DNA from: Comamonadaceae bacterium
GTDB lineage: Bacteria; Pseudomonadota; Gammaproteobacteria; Burkholderiales; Burkholderiaceae_C
NCBI GenBank assembly: GCA_027488985.1
Contig: JAIYAR010000010.1
Location: forward strand, 62,001 to 126,000
Direction: 5' to 3'
DNA: 64,000 bases
The position numbers and the translations under genes are program-made. How positions within the stretch are numbered: position 1 is the first letter of the stretch; the number at the start of each line of letters is the position of its first letter. Below, piece by piece: positions 18,942-28,723 of this stretch. The notes beneath the pieces are model-generated. The model was not told the DNA's origin, searched no databases, and worked only from the letters and a program-made list of their open reading frames with translations.

Positions 18942-18964
18942 TCAATTACCTGTGAAGTAATTGA
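18942..18964. promoter_or_regulatory. Inverted repeat in a divergent intergenic region
   Basis: TCAATTAC at 18942-18949 and GTAATTGA at 18957-18964 are exact reverse complements around a 7-base spacer. It lies upstream of a two-gene membrane-protein unit and looks like a dimer operator. Otherwise the 18,854-19,013 region shows nothing else I can name. Confidence 0.4.
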
Positions 18965-19013
18965 GTCGATTCAACTTTGCGAACACACTGGACTTACGTT
19001 GAAAGGAACCACT

Positions 19014-19100
19014 GTGAAGAAACCACATTTGTATCTCGCGCTCTCAACCGGATCCTTGGGTCCATCTCTCCAATTCATCAGTGGAGGGGAAAAAGCATGA
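19014..19100 (+). CDS. Possible 28-residue leader peptide
   Basis: A GTG at 19014 preceded by AAAGGAAC opens a 28-codon frame (KKPHLYLALSTGSLG and onward) that ends in a TGA overlapping the ATG of the next gene as ATGA. Spacing of the ribosome site and the overlap suggest translational coupling to the membrane protein. It may equally be a chance open frame. Confidence 0.4.
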   Translation: MKKPHLYLALSTGSLGPSLQFISGGEKA

Positions 19101-19486
19101 CTCCCTCACTCAGCGAGTGGTTTATCCGCATCAGTTTCGGGCTGACAGGTGTGATCCACGTCCTGCCATTGGCGGGTGTTCTGGGACGATCCACGCTCGA
19201 ACGAGCATATGGAGTCACGCTGGGTGAAGGGCAGGATTTGACTATTCTCATGCAGCATCGGGCCCTTCTTTTTGGCTTGTTGGCTGCGGCTTGCTTTGCA
19301 GCAATGTTCAACGCCGCATGGCGCTGGCCGGTAGGTATCGCAGCGTTGATCAGCATGATTGGTTTTGTGTTTTTTGCGGCATTGCAAACCCATGGCGCGG
19401 CGGTCGCCAAAGTCATGTGGGTCGATGTGGGGGCAGCCCTTTTGCTAAGTGTTGGGCTGATTTTTCACTCCAATGGTGGCCGCTGA
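19097..19486 (+). CDS. Small four-helix membrane protein
   Basis: 129 residues from the ATG at 19097, which has GGAGGGG upstream and overlaps the stop of a short leader frame. Four hydrophobic segments: FGLTGVIHVLPLAGVLG, LLFGLLAAACFAAMF, IAALISMIGFVFFAAL and VDVGAALLLSVGLIF. Similar proteins are often mislabelled phosphopantetheine adenylyltransferase; no such enzyme motif is present. Function unknown. The next gene follows after 15 bases and also encodes a membrane protein. Confidence 0.75.
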   Translation: MTPSLSEWFIRISFGLTGVIHVLPLAGVLGRSTLERAYGVTLGEGQDLTILMQHRALLFGLLAAACFAAMFNAAWRWPVGIAALISMIGFVFFAALQTHGAAVAKVMWVDVGAALLLSVGLIFHSNGGR

Positions 19487-19501
19487 ACTGGAAGGCTTTT
19501 G

Positions 19502-19894
19502 ATGCTTATGCAGAAGACGCTTGTTCAGCTCATGCTGGCTGTACTTTTCACCCATGAAATGGATGCAATTACCCAGTCCGAGTGGCGGCTGCTCTATGTG
19601 TTACGGAGCTTGGGTGACGACCCAGGCCGGTGGTGGTTTGTGGCTATGCACATACCGCTGTTTTGGGCACTCATTGCGCTCACGCACCATGCCAGCGATC
19701 TGGTGCAACGAGTGAGCCGACGAGGCTTGGCAATGTTTTGCATCATCCATGCAGTGTTGCACTGGCGTTTGGCCGACGATCCTCTTTCTACCTTTAGTTC
19801 GCCGCTTTCGTGGGGCTTGATTTTGGGCGCTGCCGCATTGGGTGCCGCATATTTAGGTATCGAAGTTCAGGACGCGAGGTCACGAAAGAACTAA
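19502..19894 (+). CDS. Small membrane protein (resembles DUF6713)
   Basis: 130 residues from the ATG at 19502, preceded by GAAGG; a second ATG is at 19508. Three to four hydrophobic segments, with the early motif LFTHEMDAITQSEWRLL and later FVAMHIPLFWALI. The HEMDA-EWR pattern is what I associate with the uncharacterised DUF6713 group, though this is from memory. Probably cotranscribed with the preceding membrane protein. Confidence 0.65.
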   Translation: MLMQKTLVQLMLAVLFTHEMDAITQSEWRLLYVLRSLGDDPGRWWFVAMHIPLFWALIALTHHASDLVQRVSRRGLAMFCIIHAVLHWRLADDPLSTFSSPLSWGLILGAAALGAAYLGIEVQDARSRKN

Positions 19895-19963
19895 TGCACA
19901 AGTGGCGCGGTTCATAGTTTTCCATGCCACCAAGCCAAAAGATGGCTAGACCCTGAAAAAGGT

Positions 19964-20707
19964 TCAAGTGGTCCGAGCCACTACCAAGCAATCCCCTGTA
20001 TCCGCAGCTTCCACCAGCAGGGCTCCATCGGTTCCCCAGATTCCGCTTCTCCCTGCCGATACATAGCCTCCCGAAGGGCCGCCATGGTTGGCAATCACCA
20101 CGGTCATCGCGTGTTCCCGCGCGTAGCCGGCCCACAGAGGTGCTTCGGCGGCGTAACCATTGGCGGAATTGAGGATGCCTGCTGCGTAGACGCGGGCGCC
20201 TGCTGCTGCAGCTTGCGCTGCATGGCCGGGGTGATTGGTGTCGGCACAGATGGCACTGGCGATTTGCTGTCCTCCCCATTCCTGCAAGCCTACCGGCGCA
20301 GAGCCGGCCGTGGCGAACCGGGTTTCGCTGCCGTGCAGGTGGTGCTTCGCGTAAACGTAGTGTTGGCCATCCGGTCGCAGGGTGATCGCGCCTATGAAGG
20401 GCAGGGCGCTGCCGCTGTCCACCGGAGCGCCCAAGGTAATGGCCATGCCTGTGCGTTGGGCTGCTTCGCGCAGTGGCGCCAGCAAGGCGTGCTCGGGGTG
20501 GAGCACGAGGTCGGGCATGGCCGCCAGCTCATAGCCGGTCAGTGAGAGTTCGGGGAAGACCAGCCACTGCACGCCAAGCTGCGCAGCGGCTTCCACAAAG
20601 CGCAGGTGGTTTTGCACATTGGCCACCACGTCCAGCGGGACCGAAGTACTCTGCGCAGCAGCGATCGTGAATGCTATGTTTTTGCTAGCTGCTTGCGCAA
20701 TATCCAT
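19964..20707 (-). CDS. Carbon-nitrogen hydrolase (nitrilase superfamily)
   Basis: 247 residues. The catalytic triad of the superfamily is visible: Glu in VFPELSLTGYE, Lys in YAKHHLHG and Cys in SAICADTNHP. Such enzymes cleave amides or nitriles; as the third gene of a cytosine-salvage group it may act on a ureido or amide compound, but this is inference. The first residues, MDIAQAASKNIAF, are encoded by a copy of the dispersed short repeat, which supplies the start codon; the conserved domain starts immediately after (TIAAAQ). Confidence 0.88.
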   Translation of the reverse strand: MDIAQAASKNIAFTIAAAQSTSVPLDVVANVQNHLRFVEAAAQLGVQWLVFPELSLTGYELAAMPDLVLHPEHALLAPLREAAQRTGMAITLGAPVDSGSALPFIGAITLRPDGQHYVYAKHHLHGSETRFATAGSAPVGLQEWGGQQIASAICADTNHPGHAAQAAAAGARVYAAGILNSANGYAAEAPLWAGYAREHAMTVVIANHGGPSGGYVSAGRSGIWGTDGALLVEAADTGDCLVVARTT

Positions 20708-20730
20708 GAGCGCTAGCGACCTATCTGATA
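20673..20730 (+). repeat. Short palindromic repeat, copy 3 (gene junction)
   Basis: GCTAT, then GCTAGCTGCTTGCGCAATAT, GAGCGCTAGC and a degenerate GACCTATCTGATAT. The arms GCTTGCGC and GCGCTAGC pair with one mismatch. On the minus strand it provides the ATG of the nitrilase gene (20707) and the TAG stop of codA (20721-20723). Confidence 0.75.
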
Positions 20731-22007
20731 TGCAGAAAAGACGTGCTTGTTGGTCGGCCGGGCAGAGTCAACGCCGCTGTCCGAGCCGGTGTTTGCGCCA
20801 CCAGAGCACCCCGGCGCCAGACCTTGAGGCGCGTGGCCTTGAGGCGGATGGCCTCGATGGGGTTTTGTGCTTGCAACAGCACCAGGTCGGCGTGGCAGCC
20901 TTTTTCGAGGCCATAGCCTTCCAGGTGCAGGATGCGGGCGGGGTTGGTGGTGACGGCATCAAAGCACTGCTGCATGGCCGGCTGGCTGGTCATTTGCGCC
21001 ACGTGCAGGCCCATGCTGGCGACCTCCAGCATGTCGCCACTCCCCATGCTGTACCAGGGGTCCATGCAGCAGTCCTGACCGAAGGCCACGGTCATGCCGG
21101 CGGCCATGATTTCAGGCACGCGGGTCATGCCCCGACGCTTGGGGTAGCTGTCGTGCCGGCCTTGCAGGGTGATGTTGATGAGCGGGTTGCTCACCACGCT
21201 CAATTGCGCCTCCGCCATGAGCGGCAGCAGCTTGCTGACGTAGTAGTTGTCCATGCTGTGCATGGAGGTGAGGTGGGAGCCGGTCACGCGGCCATGCAGG
21301 CCCAAGCGGTTCGCTTCAAAAGCCAGGGTTTCGACGTGGCGCGAGAGCGGGTCGTCCGACTCGTCGCAGTGCATGTCGACCAGCTTGCCTTGCTCAGCAG
21401 CCAGCTCGCACAGGAGCTTGACGCTGGCAGCGCCATCCGCCATGGTGCGCTCGAAGTGGGGAATACCGCCAACCACGTCCACGCCCAGGCTCAGCGCTCT
21501 TTTGAGGTTCTCCATCCCACCTTTGCTGCGCAGCACGCCGTCTTGCGGGAACGCGACCAGCTGCAGGTCGATATAGGGCGCCATTTTCCTTTTGACGGCC
21601 AAAAGGGCTTCCACCGCCAGCATGCTCGAGTCGCTGGTGTCCACATGGCTGCGTATGGCCAGCAGACCGTTGGCGACCGCCCAGTCGCAGTAGGAGAGTG
21701 CCCGGTCCACCAGCGCGTCAAAGGTGAGTTGCGGTTTGAGCTCGCCCCACAGCGCAATGCCCTCCAGCAAGGTGCCGCTTTGGTTCAGCCGCGGCAGGCC
21801 CAAGCTGAGTGTGGCGTCCATATGGAAGTGCGCATCCACAAAAGGGCTGCTCAGCAACATGCCGCCGGCGTTCACCACCTCAGCGGCTGGAGCTGCCTCA
21901 GGCGTGAGCCCCTGCGTCACTTCGGTGATGCGGCCGCCTTGCACCGCGACCGACATGTGGCGGCGCCCGTCCGGCAGGGATGCGTTGTGGATGAGTAGGT
22001 CGAGCAT
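20721..22007 (-). CDS. codA: Cytosine deaminase
   Basis: 428 residues from the ATG at 22007, with GGGAG eight bases upstream, close to the 427 of the E. coli enzyme. Metal ligands are visible in VDAHFHMDATL, the later HCDESDDPLSRH and FGQDCCMDPW, in the pattern of the CodA amidohydrolases; it converts cytosine to uracil and ammonia. The adjacent uracil phosphoribosyltransferase gene would use the product. The last residues (about FLHIR) and stop codon derive from the short repeat. Related enzymes act on other N-heterocycles (isocytosine, creatinine), so substrate is probable, not certain. Confidence 0.85.
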   Translation of the reverse strand: MLDLLIHNASLPDGRRHMSVAVQGGRITEVTQGLTPEAAPAAEVVNAGGMLLSSPFVDAHFHMDATLSLGLPRLNQSGTLLEGIALWGELKPQLTFDALVDRALSYCDWAVANGLLAIRSHVDTSDSSMLAVEALLAVKRKMAPYIDLQLVAFPQDGVLRSKGGMENLKRALSLGVDVVGGIPHFERTMADGAASVKLLCELAAEQGKLVDMHCDESDDPLSRHVETLAFEANRLGLHGRVTGSHLTSMHSMDNYYVSKLLPLMAEAQLSVVSNPLINITLQGRHDSYPKRRGMTRVPEIMAAGMTVAFGQDCCMDPWYSMGSGDMLEVASMGLHVAQMTSQPAMQQCFDAVTTNPARILHLEGYGLEKGCHADLVLLQAQNPIEAIRLKATRLKVWRRGALVAQTPARTAALTLPGRPTSTSFLHIR

Positions 22008-22039
22008 GGTGAAAACTCCCGTACCCTGCATGGCAGAGT

Positions 22040-22093
22040 GCTATCAATAACCTAGCTGCCCGCGCATATCTCACGGGCGCTAATGGCCATTTC
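22040..22093 (+). repeat. Short palindromic repeat, copy 4
   Basis: GTGCTAT, CCTAGCTGCCCGCGCATATC, CACGGGCGCTAATGGCC. Intergenic, filling most of the 99-bp gap between the end of upp and the start of codA. Confidence 0.7.
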
Positions 22094-22106
22094 TATTGCT
22101 AATTGC

Positions 22107-22760
22107 TTACTGGGTGCCGAAAATGCGATCGCCCGCATCCCCCAGGCCCGGCATGATGTAACCATGGTCGTTCAGGCCCCGGTCGATGGCAGCGGTGAAG
22201 ATGCGCACATCGGGGTGTTCTTTGTACATGGTGTTGATGCCTTCAGGGCAGGTCAGCAGGCACAAGAATTTGATGGACTTGGGGTTGCAGGCCTTGAGGC
22301 GCGTGACGGCCGCAGCCGCTGAGTTGCCGGTGGCCAGCATGGGGTCCACGACGACGACATCGCGTTCTTCCATATTGCTGGGCATCTTGAAGTAGTACTC
22401 CACCGCCTGCAGGGTTTTGGGGTCACGGTACAGGCCCACATGGCCTACGCGGGCGCCTGGTACTACAGAGAGCACGCCGTCCAGAATGCCATTCCCGGCG
22501 CGCAACACGCTGGCGAACACCAGCTTTTTGCCGTCAATAACCTTGCCGGTGGTAGTTTCCAGCGGGGTTTCAATCTCCAGATCTTGCAGCGGCATGTCGC
22601 GGCAGACTTCGTAAATCATCAGGCCGGCCAGTTCGTTGAGCAGCCGACGGAAGCTGCTGGTGCTGGCTTCCTTTTTGCGCATGAGGGTGAGCTTGTGCTG
22701 CACCAGCGGGTGATCGATGAGAGTGACGTTGGCACGTGCTGCGGGATCGATGGTGACCAT
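22107..22760 (-). CDS. upp: Uracil phosphoribosyltransferase
   Basis: 217 residues. Converts uracil and PRPP to UMP in pyrimidine salvage. The PRPP-binding motif [14 protein letters not shown] is intact; the N-terminal [28 protein letters not shown] and C-terminal [22 protein letters not shown] are typical of Upp. ATG at 22760 with AAGGAAC upstream. It precedes codA on the same strand, giving a cytosine-to-UMP pathway. Confidence 0.97.
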   Translation of the reverse strand: MVTIDPAARANVTLIDHPLVQHKLTLMRKKEASTSSFRRLLNELAGLMIYEVCRDMPLQDLEIETPLETTTGKVIDGKKLVFASVLRAGNGILDGVLSVVPGARVGHVGLYRDPKTLQAVEYYFKMPSNMEERDVVVVDPMLATGNSAAAAVTRLKACNPKSIKFLCLLTCPEGINTMYKEHPDVRIFTAAIDRGLNDHGYIMPGLGDAGDRIFGTQ

Positions 22761-22780
22761 GTTCTTGTTCCTTGTGGTGG

Positions 22781-24364
22781 TTATCGCTTGCTGCCGCCCA
22801 GGATGCTGCCCAGCACCCCGCGGATGATCTGGCGGCCCACTTCGCGGCCGATGGAACTGGCAGCACTCTTGATAAGCTGCTCGCCCACGCTGGCGCGGGA
22901 ACGGCGGGCGCCGCCACCCAGCATGTTGCCAATGCTGTCCAGAATGCCACCGCCGGCGGGTGCCGCCTCCGGCTCGGCAGCAGGCGCTGCGCGGCCGGCA
23001 CGGGTACGCGGGGCGGCCGGGGCGGCATCGCCTTCAGCTTCCGCTGCAGCGGGCGCTCGGTTTTGCGTGCGGCCCTTGAGTGCTTCGAATGCAGATTCCC
23101 GGTCCACGGCTTTTTCGTACACGCCGGCCACGATGGATTCGGTGATTAGCGTCTTGCGTTGCTCGGGGGTGATGGGGCCGATCTGACTGGCCGGTGGGAT
23201 CACAAACACGCGCTCGGTCAACGATGGCCGGCCTTTTTCGTCCATCAGGCTGACCAAGGCCTCGCCCACCCCCAGCTCGGTGATGGCGTTTGCCACGTCC
23301 AGCCCAGGATTGGCGCGCATGGTGTCGGCAGCGCTCTTGACGGCCTTCTGGTCGCGCGGGGTGAACGCGCGCAAGGCGTGCTGTACGCGGTTGCCCAGCT
23401 GGGCCAGCACGCTGTCCGGAATGTCCAGCGGGTTTTGGGTCACGAAGAACACGCCCACGCCCTTGGAGCGTACCAATCGCACGACCAACTCAATGCGCTC
23501 AATCAGCACCTTGGGCGCATCGGCAAACAGCAGGTGGGCTTCATCAAAGAAGAACACTAGTTTGGGTTTGTCCAGATCGCCCACCTCGGGCAAGGCCTCA
23601 AAGAGCTCGCTCAGCATCCAGAGCAAAAAGGTGGCATACAAGCGGGGCGACTGCATGAGCTTGTCTGCCGCGAGGATGTTGACCACCCCTTTGCCCGAGC
23701 CATCGGTCTGCATGAAGTCTTCGATGTTGAGCATGGGCTCGCCGAAGAATTGGTCGCCACCTTGTTCCTCGATCTGCATCAGGCCGCGCTGGATGGCGCC
23801 AATACTGGCAGCGCTGATGTTGCCGTATTCGGTGGTGTAGCTGGCGGCGTTGTCGCCCACGTCCTGGCACATGGCGCGCAGGTCTTTCATGTCGAGCAGC
23901 AGCAGGCCGTCGTCATCCGCAATCTTGAACACCAGTTGCAGCACGCCGGCCTGGGTTTCGTTCAGGTTGAGCATTCGGGCCAGCAGCAAGGGGCCCAGGT
24001 CGCTCACGGTGGCGCGCACCGGGTGGCCTTGTTTGCCGAAGACGTCCCACAGCGTGGTGGGGAAGGCGGAGAACGCGGGTTCTTCGAAACCCCGCTCCTT
24101 GATGATCTTGCCCAGTTTCTCGGTCAACGCACCTTTTTGGGAGATGCCGGTCAGGTCGCCTTTGACGTCGGCCATGAATACGGGCACGCCCAAGGCAGAA
24201 AAGCCCTCGGCAAGACTTTGCAGTGTGATGGTTTTGCCGGTGCCGGTGGCGCCGGTGATGAGGCCGTGGCGGTTGGCCTTGTCGGGCCGGAGGAAACATT
24301 GCACTGCAGACTTGCCTGCGGCGTGCTGGGCAATCAGGATGCCTTCGTCTTGGATGGAAGCCAT
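22781..24364 (-). CDS. yjgR: HerA/YjgR-like ATPase (DUF853)
   Basis: 527 residues. Walker A GATGTGKT at about 38-45 and Walker [12 protein letters not shown], with the family stretch [31 protein letters not shown]. This is the YjgR-type relative of the HerA DNA translocase; its cell role is not defined. The C-terminal 90 residues are a low-complexity Ala/Arg/Pro segment (from about 430) followed by a Gly-rich conserved tail. It is divergent from yebC and 20 bases upstream of upp. Confidence 0.88.
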   Translation of the reverse strand: MASIQDEGILIAQHAAGKSAVQCFLRPDKANRHGLITGATGTGKTITLQSLAEGFSALGVPVFMADVKGDLTGISQKGALTEKLGKIIKERGFEEPAFSAFPTTLWDVFGKQGHPVRATVSDLGPLLLARMLNLNETQAGVLQLVFKIADDDGLLLLDMKDLRAMCQDVGDNAASYTTEYGNISAASIGAIQRGLMQIEEQGGDQFFGEPMLNIEDFMQTDGSGKGVVNILAADKLMQSPRLYATFLLWMLSELFEALPEVGDLDKPKLVFFFDEAHLLFADAPKVLIERIELVVRLVRSKGVGVFFVTQNPLDIPDSVLAQLGNRVQHALRAFTPRDQKAVKSAADTMRANPGLDVANAITELGVGEALVSLMDEKGRPSLTERVFVIPPASQIGPITPEQRKTLITESIVAGVYEKAVDRESAFEALKGRTQNRAPAAAEAEGDAAPAAPRTRAGRAAPAAEPEAAPAGGGILDSIGNMLGGGARRSRASVGEQLIKSAASSIGREVGRQIIRGVLGSILGGSKR

Positions 24365-24387
24365 GGGTGTCTCTCAAGTAAATGCTG

Positions 24388-24470
24388 GGCCGCCCCAAGT
24401 TTACTTGCACCCCCTCGGGGGGCCAGCCGCAAGGCTGGGGTGGGGGCGCTGAACTTACAATCGAGGGAGT
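24388..24470. repeat. GC-rich hairpin element between divergent genes
   Basis: The palindrome CCCCCTCGGGGGG (24410-24422) is followed by AGCCGCAAGGCT and GGGGTGGGGGC, able to fold into stacked hairpins. I recall similar CCCCTCGGGGG elements between genes in Comamonadaceae. It lies between the divergent yjgR and yebC. A TTACAAT near 24465 could be the -10 box of yebC; this is weak. Confidence 0.45.
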
Positions 24471-24498
24471 AGCGTAACGAATTTTTAAAGGGTTTCGT

Positions 24499-25218
24499 GT
24501 GGCAGGACATAGCAAATGGGCCAATATTCAGCACCGCAAGGGGCGACAGGACGAGAAGCGAGGCAAGATTTGGACCCGCATCGTCCGTGAAATCACGGTA
24601 GCGGCCCGACAAGGCGGGGGCGACCCAGCCATGAACCCGCGTTTGCGTCTGGCCATCGAAAAAGCCAAAGCCGCCAACATGCCCGCAGACCGGGTGAAAT
24701 ACAACGTCGACAAGGCCACCGGTTCGCTGGACGGCATCAGCTACGAAGAAATCCGCTACGAGGGCTACGGCATCGGTGGCGCGGCCATCATCGTGGACAC
24801 CATGACGGACAACAAGGTGCGCACCGTGGCTGAAGTGCGCCACGCGTTCAGCAAGCACGGCGGCAACATGGGCACCGAGGGCTCGGTGGCCTTCCAATTC
24901 AAGCACGTGGGTCAAATGATTTTTGCCCCTGGCACCAGCGAAGACAAGGTCATGGAAGTGGCGCTGGAGGCCGGCGCCGAGGACGTGATTACGGATGACG
25001 AAGGCGCGATTGAGGTGCTGACCGCGCCGGCTGACTTTGAGGCCGTCAAAGCCGCTTTGGAGGCTGCCGGCCTGACCGCTGAAATCGCCACGGTGACCAT
25101 GCGTTCTGATTCCACGATTGAGCTCTCCGGCGAGGACGCCGAGCGCATGCAAAAACTTCTGGATGTACTGGAAGACCTGGACGACACCCAGGACATCTTC
25201 CACAACGCCGCACTCTGA
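24499..25218 (+). CDS. yebC: YebC/PmpR-family regulatory protein
   Basis: 239 residues, GTG start with AAAGGG upstream. N-terminus [18 protein letters not shown] and the later [14 protein letters not shown] are diagnostic of YebC. Members bind DNA as regulators and some are reported to help ribosomes through proline-rich stretches; the role here is not readable. First gene of a forward run with purD 9 bases later. Confidence 0.95.
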   Translation: MAGHSKWANIQHRKGRQDEKRGKIWTRIVREITVAARQGGGDPAMNPRLRLAIEKAKAANMPADRVKYNVDKATGSLDGISYEEIRYEGYGIGGAAIIVDTMTDNKVRTVAEVRHAFSKHGGNMGTEGSVAFQFKHVGQMIFAPGTSEDKVMEVALEAGAEDVITDDEGAIEVLTAPADFEAVKAALEAAGLTAEIATVTMRSDSTIELSGEDAERMQKLLDVLEDLDDTQDIFHNAAL

Positions 25219-25227
25219 ACCATAGAT

Positions 25228-26535
25228 ATGAACGTACTCGTAATTGGCGGCGGTGGCCGTGAACATGCGTTGGCCTGGAAATTGGCCCAGTCCCCCAAGG
25301 TGCAGATGGTCTATGTGGCGCCCGGCAACGGCGGCACTGCCACCGACCCGCGCCTCAAAAACGTGCCCATCACCGATGTGGTGCAACTGCGCCAGTGGGC
25401 GCAGGACAACAAGATTACCTTGACCCTTGTTGGCCCCGAAGTGCCGTTGGCAGCCGGTGTGGTGGATGAGTTCCGCGCCCATAGCATGCGCATCTTCGGC
25501 CCTACAAAGGCCGCCGCTCAGCTGGAAAGCTCCAAAGCCTTCAGCAAGGCGTTTATGCGCCGCCATGGCATTCCGACAGCCGAATACGCCACCTTTTCCG
25601 ATCCGGTGGCTGCCCACGCTTATGTGGACAAAATGGGCGCGCCTACGGTGGTCAAGGCTGACGGCTTGGCTGCCGGCAAGGGCGTGGTGGTGGCCATGAC
25701 CGTGGCCGAAGCCCATGAAGCCATTGACTTCATGCTGGTGGACAACACCCTGGGCGTGGCGCACAACGACGGCGCGGATGGGGTGGCGGTGCCGCGCGTG
25801 GTCATTGAAGAGTTTCTGGAAGGGGAAGAGGCCAGCTTCATTGTCATGGTGGATGGCAAAAACGTGCTGCCCCTGGCTACGAGCCAGGATCACAAGCGCT
25901 TGCAGGATGGCGACCAGGGCCCCAACACGGGTGGTATGGGTGCTTATTCGCCCGCACCGGTGGTCACCCCGGATGTGCATGCAAAGGCGATGCGCGAGAT
26001 CATTCTGCCCACGGTCAAGGGTATGGAAGCCGACGGCATTCCGTTCAGCGGCTTTTTGTACGCCGGGCTGATGATCGACAAGAACGGCCAGCCCAAGACG
26101 CTGGAGTTCAACTGCCGCATGGGCGACCCCGAGACGCAGCCCATCATGATGCGTTTGAAGACCGATCTGGTGGACGTGCTGATGGCCGCCACCGAGCCGG
26201 GCTCTCACGGCAAGCTGGATGAGGTTGAGTTGCAGTGGGACCGTCGCACAGCGCTGGGCGTGGTGCTGGCTGCTCACGGCTACCCGATGAACCCACGCAA
26301 GGGTGATGCCATTACCGGTATCCCCAAGGAGAGCGAAGACGCCGCCGTGTTCCATGCCGGTACCACTCTGCAAGACGGCACGGTGTTGACTTCCGGAGGC
26401 CGCGTGCTTTGCGTGACGGCGTTGGCTGACAGCGTCAAGCAGGCGCAGCAGCGTGCCTACCAAGTGATCGACGAGATTCAGTTCGACGGCATGCAATTCC
26501 GCCGTGACATCGGGTACCGCGCCGTCAAAGGCTGA
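25228..26535 (+). CDS. purD: Phosphoribosylamine-glycine ligase
   Basis: 435 residues. Catalyses the ATP-dependent joining of glycine to phosphoribosylamine, second step of de novo purine synthesis. N-terminal MNVLVIGGGGREHALAWKL, FGPTKAAAQLESSKAFSK, the ATP-grasp region VVKADGLAAGKGVVVA and the GARS signature FNCRMGDPETQPIMMRL are all present. Length is normal. Followed within 4 bases by an acyltransferase gene. Confidence 0.97.
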   Translation: MNVLVIGGGGREHALAWKLAQSPKVQMVYVAPGNGGTATDPRLKNVPITDVVQLRQWAQDNKITLTLVGPEVPLAAGVVDEFRAHSMRIFGPTKAAAQLESSKAFSKAFMRRHGIPTAEYATFSDPVAAHAYVDKMGAPTVVKADGLAAGKGVVVAMTVAEAHEAIDFMLVDNTLGVAHNDGADGVAVPRVVIEEFLEGEEASFIVMVDGKNVLPLATSQDHKRLQDGDQGPNTGGMGAYSPAPVVTPDVHAKAMREIILPTVKGMEADGIPFSGFLYAGLMIDKNGQPKTLEFNCRMGDPETQPIMMRLKTDLVDVLMAATEPGSHGKLDEVELQWDRRTALGVVLAAHGYPMNPRKGDAITGIPKESEDAAVFHAGTTLQDGTVLTSGGRVLCVTALADSVKQAQQRAYQVIDEIQFDGMQFRRDIGYRAVKG

Positions 26536-26539
26536 TCCG

Positions 26540-27193
26540 GTGGTATCCGTCAGACATGCACCACACCCCGTGCAACTTCGGGGCAGCCCTTTGGCCCGAA
26601 AGATTCTCGGGTTCTTGGGCTGGAGGGTGGACTTTGACGGGCTCCCGGCGCTGCAGGGCGTGATGGTGGTGTACCCCCACACCAGCAACTGGGACTTCAT
26701 CGTGGCCATCCTGGCCAAGTGGGCAGTGGGGCTGCAGCTCAATTTCTGGGCCAAGGACACGCTGTTCAGGTTCCCGCTGTTCGGCCGTTGGCTGAAGTGG
26801 GTAGGGGGCATTCCCGTCCAGCGGCATTCGCCTCAAGGTGTAGTGGGACAGGTGGTGGAGGGCGTTCAACTCGCCCGGCAGCAATCTGAACTCTATTGGC
26901 TGGGTTTGTCGCCAGAGGGGACTCGCAAGCGCACCGAAGGCTGGCGCAGTGGTTTTTACCAGGTGGCACTCAAGGCAAATGTGCCTGTGGGCGTGGTCAG
27001 TTTGGACTATGGCCGCAAAGTGGTGGAGGCAACCCGGTTCATGACCTTGAGTGGGGACCCGCAGGCAGACCTCGCCCACATGGCCGGCCTGTTGCAAGGC
27101 GTGCGTGGCAAACATCCTGAGGCGGCAGCGCCTGTGACATTTCTGGCAGCCAAGCGGCCGGACCTGCATGAAAGAAAGCAAGACCATGTCTGA
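26540..27193 (+). CDS. Lysophospholipid acyltransferase family protein
   Basis: 217 residues from a GTG at 26540, chosen because AAAGG lies 8 bases before it; an in-frame GTG at 26504 overlapping purD is an alternative. Acyltransferase motif I, H-x4-D, appears as PHTSNWDF, and the glycerolipid-binding motif as LSPEGTRKR. Related short proteins acylate lysophospholipids at the inner membrane. The 3' end overlaps the start of hemF by 8 bases. Confidence 0.85.
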   Translation: MVSVRHAPHPVQLRGSPLARKILGFLGWRVDFDGLPALQGVMVVYPHTSNWDFIVAILAKWAVGLQLNFWAKDTLFRFPLFGRWLKWVGGIPVQRHSPQGVVGQVVEGVQLARQQSELYWLGLSPEGTRKRTEGWRSGFYQVALKANVPVGVVSLDYGRKVVEATRFMTLSGDPQADLAHMAGLLQGVRGKHPEAAAPVTFLAAKRPDLHERKQDHV

Positions 27194-28109
27194 CACCATA
27201 GCGACCCCTGAGCGGGTGCGCGCTTACCTGATGGGTTTGCAGGACCGCATCACAACCGCTATTGCAGCGATGGATGGCGGCACTTTTCTTTCCGACGCAT
27301 GGGAAAAAGCGCCAGGGGAGCCGTTGCAAGGCAATGGCATCACCCGCATTCTGGAAGGTGGCGCCGTGTTTGAGCGCGCCGGCTGTGGTTTCTCGCATGT
27401 GCGGGGCCCCAAGCTGCCGCCCAGCGCGACCCAGCATCGTCCGGAGTTGTCCGGCGCGCCTTTTGAAGCCATGGGCGTTTCACTGGTATTTCACCCCCGC
27501 AACCCCTATGTGCCCACCGTGCATATGAATGTGCGCATGCTGGCTGCCAAGAACCCGCAGGGTGACACCGTCTGCTGGTTCGGCGGCGGCATGGATCTGA
27601 CACCTTATTACGGTTTTGATGAAGACGCGGTGCATTTTCATCAGGTGTGCAAGGACGCGTTGTCGGATTTCGGGGAAGACAAGTACCCCCGTTTCAAAAA
27701 GTGGTGTGATGAATATTTCTTCCTGAAGCACCGCAATGAACCCCGTGGCGTGGGTGGCATCTTTTTTGATGACTTTTCAGAGTTGGGCCAAGACCGCAGC
27801 TTTGCGATGTTGCAGTCGGTGGGCGATGCCTTTTTGGAAGCCTACCTCCCCATCGTCGAACGCCGCAAGGACATGGCCTACACCCCGCGCGAGCGGGATT
27901 TCCAGTTGTACCGCCGCGGGCGCTACGTGGAGTTCAACCTGGTCTGGGACCGGGGCACCCATTTCGGCCTTCAGTCAGGCGGGCGTACAGAGTCAATTCT
28001 GCTGTCCATGCCGCCGCATGCCAGCTGGTCCTACCAGCATGTTGCGGCTGCCGGTTCGCCGGAAGAGGCGCTGACCTCTCACTTCCTCACGGCGCGGGAC
28101 TGGGTTTGA
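27186..28109 (+). CDS. hemF: Aerobic coproporphyrinogen III oxidase
   Basis: 307 residues from ATG 27186. Oxidative decarboxylation of coproporphyrinogen III to protoporphyrinogen IX in heme synthesis, oxygen dependent. Family stretches: [52 protein letters not shown] and [28 protein letters not shown]. An ATG six codons earlier (27168) is possible but lengthens the overlap with the acyltransferase. The stop overlaps the TTG start of nadD. Confidence 0.96.
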   Translation: MSDTIATPERVRAYLMGLQDRITTAIAAMDGGTFLSDAWEKAPGEPLQGNGITRILEGGAVFERAGCGFSHVRGPKLPPSATQHRPELSGAPFEAMGVSLVFHPRNPYVPTVHMNVRMLAAKNPQGDTVCWFGGGMDLTPYYGFDEDAVHFHQVCKDALSDFGEDKYPRFKKWCDEYFFLKHRNEPRGVGGIFFDDFSELGQDRSFAMLQSVGDAFLEAYLPIVERRKDMAYTPRERDFQLYRRGRYVEFNLVWDRGTHFGLQSGGRTESILLSMPPHASWSYQHVAAAGSPEEALTSHFLTARDWV

Positions 28110-28723
28110 CCACATCTGCCAGCAGCCCCCAGCGCATTGGCGTGTTCGGGGGGGCGTTTGACCCCCCGCACCTCGGGCACGTGGCTCTGGCCAAGGCCGC
28201 CATCGCTGAACTGTCGCTGGACAAGCTGTTGGTCATTCCGACCGGGCATGCGTGGCACAAGGCGCGGGCCTTGAGTCCTGCAGAACACCGCTTGGCCATG
28301 GCCACGCTGGCCTTTGCTGATATTCCGGAAGTGCAGGTAGATGCGCGCGAAATCCAGCGCTCTGGTGCCAGCTACACCGTGGACACCTTGCGCGAACTGC
28401 ATGCGGAAAATCCGGGTGCGGTGCTGTACTTGCTGATCGGCGAAGACCAGGCGTTAGCCCTGCATACCTGGCATGAATCCGAGGCGCTGCCGGCAATTGC
28501 TATAATTTGTGTAGCTGCTCGCGCAGATTCAACGGGCGCCAAGGGTCAATTTGATGCCTTGAGTGCCGAAATCTCGGGCCTGACTGTGCTGCACATGCCC
28601 CCCACGCCTGTAAGTGCCACCGAAATCCGACAGCATGTAGCCTCGGGCGAAAGCATTGCCCCACTGGTTTTTGAACCGGTTGCACGTTATATTGACCAAC
28701 ACCTTCTTTACCGACCTCACTGA
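28106..28723 (+). CDS. nadD: Nicotinate-nucleotide adenylyltransferase
   Basis: 205 residues from a TTG that overlaps the hemF stop. Transfers AMP to nicotinate mononucleotide in NAD synthesis. Nucleotidyltransferase motif [12 protein letters not shown] near the N-terminus, [13 protein letters not shown], and the late SATEIRQ. Residues about 132-150 ([18 protein letters not shown]) are encoded by an in-frame copy of the dispersed short repeat, inserted between the conserved LYLLIGEDQ region and the C-terminal motif. The ATGs of rsfS and this stop overlap at 28723. Confidence 0.93.
   Translation: MTTSASSPQRIGVFGGAFDPPHLGHVALAKAAIAELSLDKLLVIPTGHAWHKARALSPAEHRLAMATLAFADIPEVQVDAREIQRSGASYTVDTLRELHAENPGAVLYLLIGEDQALALHTWHESEALPAIAIICVAARADSTGAKGQFDALSAEISGLTVLHMPPTPVSATEIRQHVASGESIAPLVFEPVARYIDQHLLYRPH
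28499..28554 (+). repeat. Short palindromic repeat, copy 5 (inside nadD)
   Basis: GCTAT, GTGTAGCTGCTCGCGCAGATTC, ACGGGCGCCAAGGG and AATTTG. It stays open in the nadD frame and adds a VAARA-containing loop. Confidence 0.75.

Noticed and set aside
24334-26811. An 825-codon open frame antisense to yebC and purD
   Set aside because: It mirrors two well-recognised genes; long antisense frames are common in GC-rich DNA and its product has no coherent domain.
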